Positions 52,101-64,000 of a stretch of 64,000 nt of DNA are shown here, piece by piece. The notes under the pieces were generated by a model. The model saw only the letters and a program-made list of their open reading frames with translations. It was not told the DNA's origin and did no database searches. A program made the translations under genes and the position numbers. Position 1 is the stretch's first letter. Each line of letters begins with the position of its first letter. The stretch covers positions 186,001-250,000 of the forward strand of contig NC_089445.1 in NCBI RefSeq assembly GCF_026210795.1. The letters run 5' to 3'. This DNA comes from Rhizophagus irregularis. Its lineage: Eukaryota; Glomeromycota; Glomeromycetes; Glomerales; Glomeraceae.

Positions 52101-55100
52101 GATTAAAAGAGAGAGAGAGAGAAGAGAAGCGAGTTTTAATTTGTATAAAATTAATTAAATAAAATATGAAAGGGGGGGAAGAAAGAAAAAAGAATTTAAG
52201 AGAAAAAAATTAAGTCTGTTATTTTTCTAGATAAAGTACGTTGAGGATTTTGAAAAAAAAAAAAAAAAAATATTTATTATTATTAAATATAAATAATTTT
52301 TTTTTAAAAAAAGTAAGAGAATATAAATAAAAATTTATATATGAAAATCTAATCCTCAACGAATTCGGATTTATTATTAATTTTTTAAAGAATATCGTGT
52401 CATCGTTTAAGAAGAAGAAAAAAAAAACTTTCGACGAAAAAAAATTGCATTTATATATAAAAAAAAAAAAATCTTTGTACTTTTTGGGCTTATTTATTTA
52501 TTTATTATAATAAAAATTTTTTTTAAAGCCGTAAAAGTATTAAAAGTTAGCATATATAAAAAAAAAAAATTTTTTTTTAATAATAAATAAATAAAAAATA
52601 TATATTTAGTTTATTTAATTAATTTAGTTAATTTTTAATTTTTTTTAAAAAAAAACCATTGTAAAAAAAAATTTTTTTATTTATACGAGTATTTTATTAT
52701 AAATAATAAACCCTTATTAGAGAGGTTCGGTCAATTACAACCAACCCCTGAACGCATACTAATTTTCTAGAATTTTGATTGGACGAATAAAAAATCAAGA
52801 TAAGATAATGTTAAACTGTTATATACATCAATTAAATACATATATATAATTTACAATAATCATTAACTGCGTATCTTATTCATAATAAGAAATGTATTCA
52901 AAGATATTTTTTGTTCTATTTTATACAATGAAGTTTTGAGTTTATACAATGAACAAATAAAAATTGCGGGGTAAACAGAGAAGGTAAAGAAAGGTAAAGA
53001 AAGGTAAAGAGACTATTGTTTAAGGCTTTACTAATGGAACTTCCTTTTTTATAAATAATCAATAACTCGCAAATTTTTTTAAGCCATAATAGAGAAAAGG
53101 CTTAATTTCCCTATTATTCTCGCTTTTTAAATTCTATTTTAGAAAAAAGAGGCTAAATTTTACCAAATATTATGATTGCATTTTGCGTTACATTCAATTA
53201 TATATTAATATATTATACTAATTACGATCACAATTTTTTAAGGTTTACATTTGAATAAACTTGTCAAAAATTCAAAAATTTAAATTTTTTTAAATTGAAT
53301 TCAATAATATACTATGAAAAATAGTACAAGAAATAGAGAAATATTGACTTAAATAAATTTCACATATCCAAATTCAAGACAAATTCCAGACAAATTCCAG
53401 ATAAAATTCCAGACAAATTCCAGACAATTCCAGATAAATTCCAGATAAATTCCAGACAAATTCCAAATAAATTCCACAAACCCACAAATAACGCAATTTC
53501 TTCATCTTTTTTGTCGTTCCCCCACAATTAAGATATCCAATTAAAGAAAATAAATATAACCGAGTTTAAACAGTACAATAAGAAAATATTTTCCCTTCTC
53601 GAAAAGTTATTTTTATAATTTTGTAACGTAAAACAAAATGCTTTTATTTATTTTATGTGAAATGTTGCACGAAAATCTAGGTTCTTCTTGTAAATCACAA
53701 TAGTAAATCAAGTTATATAATGAAGGTTATATAATGATGATCATTAATTGACGTATTAATTACACAAAGACTTGCAGTTCGCGTTCATGTTTATAAAAAA
53801 AAAAGTTAATTACGTCGATTTTAAACAAATATACGCGATTCACTCATTTAAATGATATTATTGCTATAAGTGTTACATCAAAGATAATTAATTAAATTAA
53901 TTAACATTTTTAAGTATCACTTTGTAAATAACGAAGTATTTTGGCTTTTTAATTTAACTTTTTTTTATATTTTCTTATAAAGTTTCAAATTTGGTAAGTT
54001 CCCGTAATAATTCTAATGATTCTTAGAAGAAGATTCCATTGTTTTTTTTATAGAAATGCATTTACTTTACTTGTTTTACTTGTTTTAGAAGTTTGTTACT
54101 ATAACCATTTATTAATTTGCCTTATATTAGAAATTTACCTTACTATTATCATTGTTATGGCTTTTAAATTGTTCTTTGCTTTTTAAGTTATCTTTGGCTT
54201 TGAAATTATTTTATGGCTTTTAACTAATGACTGTGGCTTTTTATTTTGAAGAAAATTTGGGCTTTTTCTCTGAGTTATCAACTTTGCATTATTTAAAAAG
54301 TTCGCCGTTATAATCGTTATACCCGTCGCCCGTCGGTATTATATTCTCGTTATATTCCATCGTATATATATATTATAAAGGTTTTTATTTTCAAGTCTTC
54401 TAAATAGAATGTTCAAATGTTCAAATGTTCAGATGATGATATTATTGAGATTATGATAAAATGTTACACGACGTTAAACAAAGAAACCTATTTTAAATAA
54501 TATATCGGAACAATAAATTAACTAAAAAAAAAAAAATTTCGATCAAATCCGTCCTTTCCGTTTCATTCATATTGATCATTGATAATGCATATATGCATAT
54601 TTCACGGATTATTCTTTTTTTAAAAAAAAAATATGAATTGAAAAAAAAAAAATTTTTTTACTAATTTAGTTATTTATTTATTTATTTATCTAACAAATTT
54701 GTACATATTTATTTCCTTTTAATTAATTCCTACTATTCATTAATTCTAATATGAAGATTGGCGTTTTTTTTTTTTTTACATATTTAAGAAAGTTTTTACA
54801 TATTTAGGAAGGGTTTTACATATTTAGGAAGGAGAAAGAATTCATTTAAAAAAAAAAAATCGATAATCGGTAATTCATTTAATTTGACGAGCTCTTCTTA
54901 CAAATACGGCAGATCCGTGTACTAATTTGGTTAATGATACAATAATATAAGTCAATGATTTTAATAAATTATTATTCTATTAATGGTAATATTTTACTGG
55001 AATGGAAATTCATATCTCAAATTGTAGAAGAACCTTTTCGGGAAAAACCAAAATTATTTTAAATTGTTTCGAAAAATAGAACGTATTAGATATTGTACAA

Positions 55101-58100
55101 TACCCTTGATGATTGCTTAATCCATGGGTTGACTCAGTCCCCCAAGAGCTGTAAGTCTATTGTTGTAGATAATAGATAATTCGGAAATACTATTCATTAT
55201 AAATTAATAAAGTGTATAAAATGAACTTTATTATTTCGTACTCCACTTTTTTTCCTTTTTAATGACAGCGATTGACAGCGATTAAACGGAAATAATCGAT
55301 TAATTGATATAATTAATTAATTTAATTTACATTAATGATTTTCGGTGCAAGATTACCAAAAAAAGTAATGGTCATTTGTTTTTTAAATATTATAATTACT
55401 TTCACCAATATCACATTACCATCAATCCATTACCAAATTACCACATCCCAAATCCGTTAATAAAATTTTATTTTGATCGTGAAAAACTCGCGGGGCGAAT
55501 ATTTTAAATATTTTGAATATTTCAAAGTTCAAGGGATCCCAACCCAAATTATTTTTAGTATAAATAGTTACACAATGTATACCGGTTCAGGTATTAAAAC
55601 AGGATACTATAACTTGATATTTTAGCCAATAAGCATGAGAAATATAAGGATTCACAAGTTCCCAAATTTCGGTTACAATTTATATAAATTTGGAAATTCG
55701 TGAATATTCATTCCACGTGATTTATTACGATACTCAGAGAAATGAGTATGAACCAGGGTATTTTACAGACTGGAGCATTATATGAGATATTACCATATTG
55801 ACAGACTGACCGTATTACACTATTACAATATTAAACTATTATTAAACTATAACACTATTAGTTTAATTACACTTATCGCTTACACTATTACACTATTACG
55901 AAAACTATTACTGCGGTATATTCAATTTCTACCAACTAGAATTTAGTTACCGGGTCAATCGGTAATTCCCTATTTTTAGGGATTATAACCGAATTGTTTT
56001 CAGTTGTTAAAATTTCTTGGATTAACAATGCAAGTATGTAACGATTAAAACGCCATATTTTCAATTTTGATCATCATGTTACAGCTAGAATATTTCTTGG
56101 CAATTTTTTTTTTTTTTTGAACATGATATCACATTTCATTAGGTAAATCACACGCTTTGTTTCTTAATGTATGAAAGTATTATATGTAACAAAATATGCT
56201 CATTTCCGTGTGAACGATCCTTTCATAAAAAAAAACACAACAAATGAAATGATGATTATTGAACAAAGATATTTTTTTTTGTAAATCATCAATTTTTTTA
56301 CACAAAGATTAACCGCGTGACTTTGAGTCACAAAATATCTCATTATGACTTAATTCACATAATACAAACATCCCGCCTTTTAGTTCAAAAAAAAAAAATA
56401 ATTTACTTATGAAAAAAAACATAAACATTGGTACCTTATTAAGTAGTAATGAATGCATTTTCGGGCATATGCGAATAAAATGATCATGGAATAATAATAA
56501 TTAAATTATCAGATTTTTTTTTTTTTGATCTACAAACGAGTAACAAAGACGTAATAAATGATTTTCCGAATTCCTTTTGAAACATGACCAAAATTTTTTT
56601 TTCGATGCATTATTGCATAAGCGATTTAAAATGTATTTATTGTGTAAAATGTGTAACTAAAAGATCAAAGGAAATTTATTATCTTTATTTTATCAAAAAA
56701 ATCAAAAAAAGAAACTAATCTTATCTTGATTTTCGTGCATGTTTCAATATAAACATTTATTTTTAAAACATTTACTACTATAAAAGTAAATAAATCAAAG
56801 TAGTTTTTTTTTATTTATTTTCATTCAAAATGATTGATTTATAAAAATATCCATGTTTTTAATTTCTTATTTTAGTCTTATATCCTCCATAAATCATTTG
56901 ATAGTACGTCATATGTCATATGGGATACTTTGAGAACAATCTTATGACCTTAAAAAATATATATTTCATTCTCGTAATATTCATTCCGATACGCGCCCAA
57001 TAAATTACATTCCATTTAATTATAAATTAAATTAATTGGAATTTGAAATAATAAAACTCAGGATTGACTCAGTTACTATTAACCGATTGAAATTTCGCTC
57101 TTGTCCGTTATTATATAAGTTTATAAGTAACATTGCATTATTGTTTATTTATTTTGAAAGGATTTTTTTTTCCCACAAATATTAAATCATAATTAATGGC
57201 GCGATTTTTCCTGAAAAAAATATATTTCAGTTATATAGAAATTATTAAATGTTTAAGGTAAGAAAAGGTTTTTTTAAAAAAATAAAGAAAGGAATTCAAA
57301 AGACATTCTCTAGACATTCTCATGACCAATCATTTAGCATTCTCTTTATTATTATAAAAAAAAAAGAAAAAAATCTTACAAGATTTTCAACGAAAAAAAA
57401 ATTTTTAATGGCTTAGTTTTCATTAGTTTCATTAAAATATATTTGTAAATAAATTTGTAATTTCTTTATATTTAATTATCGAATAAGAATAATTTAAAAG
57501 AGAACGTGTATTGAAAACAATAGAAAAAAAAACAAAGAATTATTTGTTCAGAAAAAAAAAAAAATTTTTTTGTTTTTTTTTTTCACAAATATTTACGCCA
57601 AAAAATCTCTACGAAAATCGGCGATAAATTTGAAATGAGTTTTCACCTTGTGTTTAAAGTTTCCGGGTAAAAAAAAAGAGGATCATAATAAATCATTTTT
57701 TCTTTTTTTTTATTTTCAAGTAATACAAAAATGGCAAAAAAGGTATAAACAGTTTCACATTTTCTATATTTTCTTCATTCCCCCACATAAAAATTTCCAA
57801 AACCTTCCAAAACTTTTTTTTTTTTTTTTTTTTTCATTCAAAGATCTAGTGAAACATTTGTTGTTATTTTCATGCATATTAATTGCATAATTTTTAAAGA
57901 ATTTTTTTTTAAAAAAATTTATTTTAAATAATTATTAATTTTGTATAATGTTATTATAATGTATGTAATAATTATGCATAACTTACAATACTTACAATAC
58001 TTAAAATAATATCATCGTAAAATTAGATTGATTTGATAAAAGATTAGATTCTTTTGATTCTTTTGATAATTTTATTTCTTTTATAGTAAAAAAGGGGAGA

Positions 58101-59973
58101 ATGATGATAAATAAACTTTTTGTATCATTTAATGACCTTTTTCTCCCCCACGCCCCACATAAACAAATTACTAAATTTGTAAGAAACCTAAAAAGCTGAT
58201 CTAACTATTTTATATATTTATTTAACTTGTTTCTTGCCAAGAATTCTAATTTCCTAAAAACGATTTCATTTACCTGCCAAGAAATTCTAAACTCATCATA
58301 TTGGTACTCTAAGAACATGCATTCTAATTTCCATTTTCCAACGGTATTCGAATTCCAGATATTTGTAACATAAAAAATATTATATTAGTATGATTGTATT
58401 ACATTTTCCTAAAAAATTTTATTAAAAAAAAAAAAAAACAATTACGTACATTATGCATATCTAAAATTCCTAAAAATTTTGCTAGAAAAAAAACTTTGTC
58501 CATAATAATTACGTACATGTACTTTATGCATATCCGGATTCCGCGCTTCAACTGTTTCAACTTGAAGTATTTTTCAAATTTTGAAATTTCTAAATAGTTC
58601 TAACTGTCGTAAATTACTCCATCACTTTCATAATTTATCAATAAATAATTTTTTACCGCCTCTCTAATTATAGGAATAAATGTTTGTTAAATATGTAAAA
58701 TTATATTCAAAATTATAATGAATCATTTACAACATTTTCTTTGCTACTAGACTATCATGAAAACTATTAGAACTATTAGAAATTTTTAAAAGACCTTTCT
58801 TGGGATAAAAAAAATCTATAAAAAAAAGTTCCACTTATTACATATTCCGCCAGACGATGAAATGTATCGAATTGCCTTACGCAATAATTTGATATTACTT
58901 CAATTAATTTTCTATAAGGATGAATTTTTTTTACTACAGTAGTAAAAATCTATTCTTTAATTTATAAATATAGTTTACATAACAAAAGCATCATCTCGCA
59001 CTATCTCGCACTTTAATTAGATTAAAGTAACTCATGCGTTCAGTTCATCAAAATAATCGTTTGTAGAGAGATATTTCTTTAGCGGTGCTCTTTTCTGAGA
59101 CCACATACTTATGAACAATTTCCATTAGGTTCGTCTCAATCGCATATTAAAGAGGGGATGAGCACTTATAGAAAGCAAGTTATTTATAAAAAACTATATA
59201 ACTTTGAAACTGAACCAGAATGTACACTTATGAAGGGTGTACGTATTGTGTGCACTTAGAGAATGTACACTCACTGATGGTATATAAAAATATCGACCTT
59301 ATGAGGATCAACAATCTTAATTAGCTGGCCTAAATTAAAGGCTTTTATTAATTCTGGCCTGAATTATGTATTCACTTTTCTTCATATGTATGTCAATTTT
59401 TTACACTAAGAAATATTTGGTTTAGAATGACATTAAACCGGTGAGCATGTCCCTTGATTATCAAACATAATAATTCGTGATCCGTGAGAAGTTTATTTAT
59501 AATTTCGGTGTATTTATGTTTTTTATTAATAATTTGCATTACGCCGGAAAATGTGTAAGTTTTTTATTATTAATTGGGAATCTGGCATTACGCCGGAAAT
59601 ATGCAATCAATAACTTGGCTTCTATTAATCTTAAATGATGCTTCTTGATGAGACAAATTCAACAAACTAAATTTCCATCTTTTTTACTCACTAAATAACG
59701 AGTTATCTTTAAAAATGTCAAATTTTTAAATTTTCATTTTTTCCAAATTCAAAATTTTCAGCTCTTAGGAAAATAGTTTTAATATTTAAAAAATTTACCG
59801 GACTTTTAACATATATTTTTTATGCCTATAATATTAGTTTTTACATTATATTTTAACAATTGGTACTTGGTAAAACTCCAGATCATCCATATATTGATGA
59901 ATTTTTGCAGTCGACTCATGGATCACGAATTAATTAATTTTTAAGTTAATCCATAATTTCGTTAATAAAGAAC
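52101..59973. other. Long gene-poor AT-rich stretch
   Basis: Almost 8 kb without a credible gene on either strand. Long A and T runs and several small tandem repeats: AAGGTAAAGA near 52985-53015, ATTCCAGACAA at 53371-53475, ACATATTTAGGAAG near 54778-54830, ACACTATT words near 55815-55910. A TTACGCCGGAAA sequence occurs twice (about 59531 and 59588). The left end carries the F-box gene promoter. Confidence 0.6.
53371..53475. repeat. 11-13-bp tandem repeat
   Basis: ATTCCAGACAA and ATTCCAGATAA alternate for about nine copies. Confidence 0.9.
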
Positions 59974-60250
59974 GTATGGCTCAAGCACTAGTTAATGAAG
60001 AGATTAGGAAACAAATTTCTGATAAGGAAGACAATATCTATAGCCCAGAAAGTAAGTCTACGATAATGAAATCGGCGAAGATAAAATCTTTTTCTGCAAA
60101 ACAAATTTCAGAATTAAAGTGGTGATATTGATTATCTTGTCTAAGCTATATATTAGAATGTAACAAATCGCATTAATGGGGATTGGACAAATTATGCAAC
60201 AAATCACTGGGGTATTGGAAAAACTGAAAATTTGTCCCAATCATTTTAGC
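59974..60250 (+). pseudogene. Transposon-derived coding remnant
   Basis: Plus-strand translation gives MAQALVNEEIRKQISDKED, SPESKSTIMKSAKIKSFSA and KQISELK in one frame, then, after shifts, SGDIDYL and NGDWTNYATNHWGIGKTENL. It reads like the C-terminal end of a transposon protein family, with frame breaks. No match can be confirmed by eye. Confidence 0.4.
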
Positions 60251-60914
60251 TGTAATGTAAACCCATGGTAGGATAAAAAATGGTTAAAAGTTTTTTTTTA
60301 ATTCAAAATAAATACTAAATAATTCATTAAAATATAGGCTGATCTTAAAACTTATTAAATGATGAATTAAAAGAATAAAAATGAATATTTACAAGAGAAA
60401 AATGATAGAATAAAAGGACAAAAAAAAAAGAATACCAAACAACTCACAACGAAAAAAAAAACGAAAGTAATGAAAAGTTATATCATCCAATTAAAATATA
60501 TCTCTTTAATCATATATTATGAAAAAAAAAAATATGGTTATGGAAGAATGCATATTGCATAGTGGTATTTGATTGTTTAAAAGAGTGTATAAATTAATAT
60601 GTCAAATAATTCATATCATAATGTCACGATAAATATAAGCTCGAAATTAGTAATGTAAAATAAAAGGAATACTATATTAAAGTAAAAAAAAAAAATTCGA
60701 AAATATGAAATAAGCTCCATTTTTTTAATGACCCGCATCTTTTGCATATTAGAGAATTGAAAGTCATTACTTCCCTAATAAACAAATATATATAATAGAT
60801 AAATTTTCATATTTCAAACCTTTCACTTCAACAAATTCCTTTATGATGATCGAATGTTTTTTTTTTACGCGCTTCTTTCTCGTAGGAGTCGTGTTTTACG
60901 TTCTTTTTTCTTCC

Positions 60915-62378
60915 TTAGTCGTCCAAGTTGACATCTTCCAATGACTTCATAAACATCTTTTTGCCAACTTGTTGTTTAAGCTCATCGTTTTCCTTTCGTA
61001 GTAATTGATTCTCCTTCGTGATTTGTTTGTATTGAGTCTTTTTTTAATTCCCAAACATCCAAAAAAGTGAAATGCAGCAAATGTCAATGAAAAATGAAAA
61101 AGAGTACCCACATATAAACTTCTTATGTGATCTTTAATAGAAAGCACCCGATTTACCTTTAAATCCTCATTTTCCTCCTCCAGTAACGTAAGCTCAGTCT
61201 GCAAACTCATCCTTCGTTGTGTGATCTCCAGGATCTGTTTTGTGAGCTCATGCCTATCATCTACTTTTTTTGACTGATAAAAAAAAAGGGTGAAAAATAG
61301 TTTAATCAAATTTCATAATTAAAAATTAAAACTTAAATATTTATTTACGTACTTTATCGGTAAAGAGTAATTCCAATGATGATCGACTTTCATTAGAAGA
61401 ACTTGTTGACATTCTTCGATCAGAATCTGATTTTTCAGAAATTTCAATAGTTAATCTTGTGATCTCTAGATTTGCAAGACTAAGTGCATCTTCAAGCTGA
61501 GCAACTCTTTCTAAAAAGCGAGCACGTTCTTCAGCAAATTCTTCTGCTAGCGTTTCACGTTCACGATTTGTTTGTTCTGCCAACTATAAAAATAAAATAA
61601 AATTTAAATTTTTTTTTTTAACAATATTAAAAAAAAATCATCAGTTTTTTACCTTTGTTTGCCATTCCTTGAATTCTTCTTCCTTAGATACTAATTGATC
61701 TGCCATCCCCTGCATTTGGTCTGAGATCAAAAATTATAGTTTGAGTAACTAGGACAATAGAATTATGAAACAAGTTCATTTATGAAACACGTTACCCCGA
61801 AGTGATTTATTTTCATCTTCAATATCATTAAACCTTGTTTTTTCTTGAGCAATTTCGTTATTCAAAAGATCAAGTTTCGCATAAGCTGATCTGAGAGCTT
61901 TACTCTAATTGATATACAAGAGAAAAGTTAATTAAGGGTTAAGAATCGAAAGATACCAAAATAGTTCTAGTTAAAACGCAGAAATAAATCTCAAAGTTAC
62001 ACAACGTAGCGTAACATTGGTCAACAGTTATGCGAGAACGGAGGGAAAATATTATATTCTTTTTACGATAATCCTAGATAAAACAATCGGTTCTTTTTCA
62101 TATCAACTCACCTTATCTTTAAAAGCCTTATAAAGCTTTGTAATATATTCTTTAAGTCTTTTTGGTTCATCCTTTTTTAAAAAGCGAATAAATTTTTAGA
62201 AATTAATGTAAAATAAAAAAAAAAGTTAAAAAATTATGATAAATAAAAAAAAATTATTTCTTTTCTTTTTTTTGTTACATACTTCAGTACCAATTACAGC
62301 TGCATAGTCAGCAAAATCTTCTTCACGCTTAGTAGGAGCGTTTGTAGTATTTCTTCTGAATAGACCTCCAGTTCGCAT
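60915..62378 (-). CDS. Coiled-coil protein, unknown function
   Basis: Seven exons: 62283-62378, 62112-62171, 61796-61904, 61653-61720, 61353-61583, 61157-61273 and 60915-61037; 804 nt, 267 residues. After a short basic start (MRTGGLFRRNTTNAPTKRE) and DEPKRLKEYITKLYKAFKDK, nearly the whole chain is Glu/Lys/Leu-rich heptad-like coiled coil (LAEEFAEERARFLERVAQLE, ELTLLEEENEDLK, ENQLLRKENDELKQQV), broken by a Ser-rich hinge (SDSDRRMSTSSSNESRSS) near residues 168-184. It ends SLEDVNLDD with no GRIP or membrane segment. Golgin-like tether or cytoskeletal scaffold are options; function unknown. All introns GT-AG; exon lengths sum to whole codons. Confidence 0.82.
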
Positions 62379-64000
62379 TTTTGAAAATAAGACAAAAATT
62401 TAATATGGAGAATGATAATAATAATAGGTTTTGCTAAAATGAGAAAAAAAAGAGATTGTTAATTTGAGATGTTGAATAAGTTAACAAAATATACAAAGAT
62501 ATCGGAGTTTTCGGTATTACTTTCTTATTTCGTTAAGATTTGTTTATAACACAAAAAAAGTCACTTGCCCAAAGACGGTTTTATTTAAAAAGGTTCGTTA
62601 AAAAAAAATTCGGTACAAACAAAAAAAAAAAGGAAAGAATAGGGAAAAAAAAATCGATTTTTCTGTTCAAAAAAAAGAAAAAGAGGATAGCCAATTTTAA
62701 TCAAGATTTTTTTCGAATATAAATAAGAACGAAATAAAATTCGAAAAGAAAACAGAAAACGTAAAAAGTTAAATTTTAATAAAAAAGGACAAAAATTGAA
62801 TGAAAAAATCGAAAAAAAATAAAAAAAAATTATGAAAATGGAAATTTAGTATCAAACTAATTTTCAGAATGATTTTTTTTTAAACGTTGAGAAGAAAAGA
62901 AGTTGAAAAGATTGGTGATAACAACCCCTAGTCTTTTTATGTTTGTTACATAAATATATTTTTTTGGTTAACTTAATAAAGTAATGAATCTAATGCTAAT
63001 TAGTGTGTAATGTAAAAGATAATATTTACATAGCCGCAGAAATTAAAAGAAACTCCCTTGTCTTAAAAATTATATATATATTTTTTTTTTAACAAAAACT
63101 CCTTTGCATCAACCCCTATCTCATTTTCTTCAATAGATTCTTTTTTTTGTTAAGATCTTCTTTTTTTGAAATTTCTTGTAACATTTTTTCTTTATTAGAC
63201 CCTTGTAAATCGGAATAGATTTACAATTAATTACTTTTAAAAATGATTAACCGCAGTTCCTCTACACGGTTTTTTTTACGCGTTCAACTCAAAAAACAAT
63301 AGGAAAGAAAAAAGCTTTTTGAAAAGGACTCTTCAGCCATGGCTTGGTTCTTTTGAAAGAAATTTTGAATCGTAAGATTTTAATAATATCATATCATATA
63401 AAAAAAAAACAAACATTTCATATAAAGTTAAATTCTTGTGCGACATACATGTTCTCCTTTTGGTTGACAGTGCGTTTCTCCCTTCTATAGTATTTTCATA
63501 TTACAGTATTACGTTAATTACGTTAATTACGTTAATTATACGCGACAATATCATCATATATCCCATATGCCATATGGTGATACAACTATACTAATAAATC
63601 TTTATTTCTAAAAATAATATTAAGGTGATTTTGAATAATGGCTTTGAAATTTTTTTTGTTTAAATTTAAATTACCAAAATTACACAACAAAGCATCTTTT
63701 TTATTGGTACTTACATAAAATTATAATACTTTTAATAGTTTGTATAATACATACATATAATACATATTACATATGATGTAAATTATAAATTTACTAATCC
63801 AAATATGTTGGAGATCATTTTATTTTTAGTTTATTACAAAAGGCGTTCGCATGACTAAATTATGACTTAGCTTTTACTAAAATTTAGATTGTAAACTTGT
63901 TTTTTTTTATTCCCCTCCCACTTCCCGATTCAGTTTAAAGTATTGTTTCATCGGGTCAATGCGAAATCAATCATATGAAATCAAATACGAAATTATTATT
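62379..64000. other. 5' flank and AT-rich intergenic to window end
   Basis: Promoter side of the coiled-coil gene, with A-rich runs. ACGTTAATT repeats three times near 63511-63540. No further gene seen. Confidence 0.6.

Overview
The window is extremely AT-rich, intron-bearing eukaryotic DNA that is mostly repeats. Gene and transposon families point to an arbuscular mycorrhizal fungus (Glomeromycotina, Rhizophagus-like): Crinkler-type nuclease-kinase proteins, hAT and MULE transposases of the kind abundant there, short AT-rich introns (about 60-130 nt), and housekeeping genes with fungal architecture. The organism is inferred from protein families, not from a marker gene.

Layout. (1) 0.6-2.3 kb: decayed MULE/FAR1-like transposase (minus). 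(2) 2.7-18.8 kb: dense nest of terminal-inverted-repeat elements carrying two long arrays of short exon-like modules. Array 1 (plus strand, 4.1-6.9 kb) has about 21-23 modules. Array 2 (minus strand, 15.6-18.3 kb) has about 24. Each module is about 33-43 nt, is bounded by splice-like signals and is separated by AT-rich intron-like spacers, many with an AACGTT...AACGTT stem-loop. Array 1 modules are often exactly 42 nt and share an ...ISK end. Array 2 modules share an E-I-G-S-x-V-D-T-D-I pattern. This is the most unusual part of the window. Between the arrays lie a TA-flanked pogo-like element containing a GC-richer, roughly 1-kb tandem repeat with a tRNA-like segment, a 532-bp foldback element, and hAT-type elements nested inside each other with intact 8-bp target duplications. 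(3) 19.2-26.2 kb: an intact-looking PD-(D/E)XK nuclease-kinase gene and a broken Crinkler-type relative, separated by a nearly complete hAT transposon (22042-24377). (4) 26.2-44.9 kb: gene-poor DNA with many MITEs, hAT and LINE remnants and one small proline/serine/asparagine-rich gene. (5) 45.0-52.1 kb: compact gene island. It holds protein phosphatase methylesterase 1 (minus, 7 exons, one intron that looks U12-type AT-AC), a divergent EcsC-family secreted or membrane protein (plus), a peroxisome-targeted short-chain dehydrogenase (minus, 6 exons, C-terminal SKL) and an F-box protein (minus). (6) 52.1-60.9 kb: long AT-rich intergenic stretch. (7) 60.9-62.4 kb: 7-exon coiled-coil protein gene (minus), then non-coding DNA to the end.

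The housekeeping genes show no shared pathway. The contrast between the compact island (45-52 kb) and the transposon- and effector-rich left half is the main organisational feature. Exon structures for the methylesterase, dehydrogenase, nuclease-kinase and coiled-coil genes were assembled by eye and each sums to a whole number of codons, which supports them.
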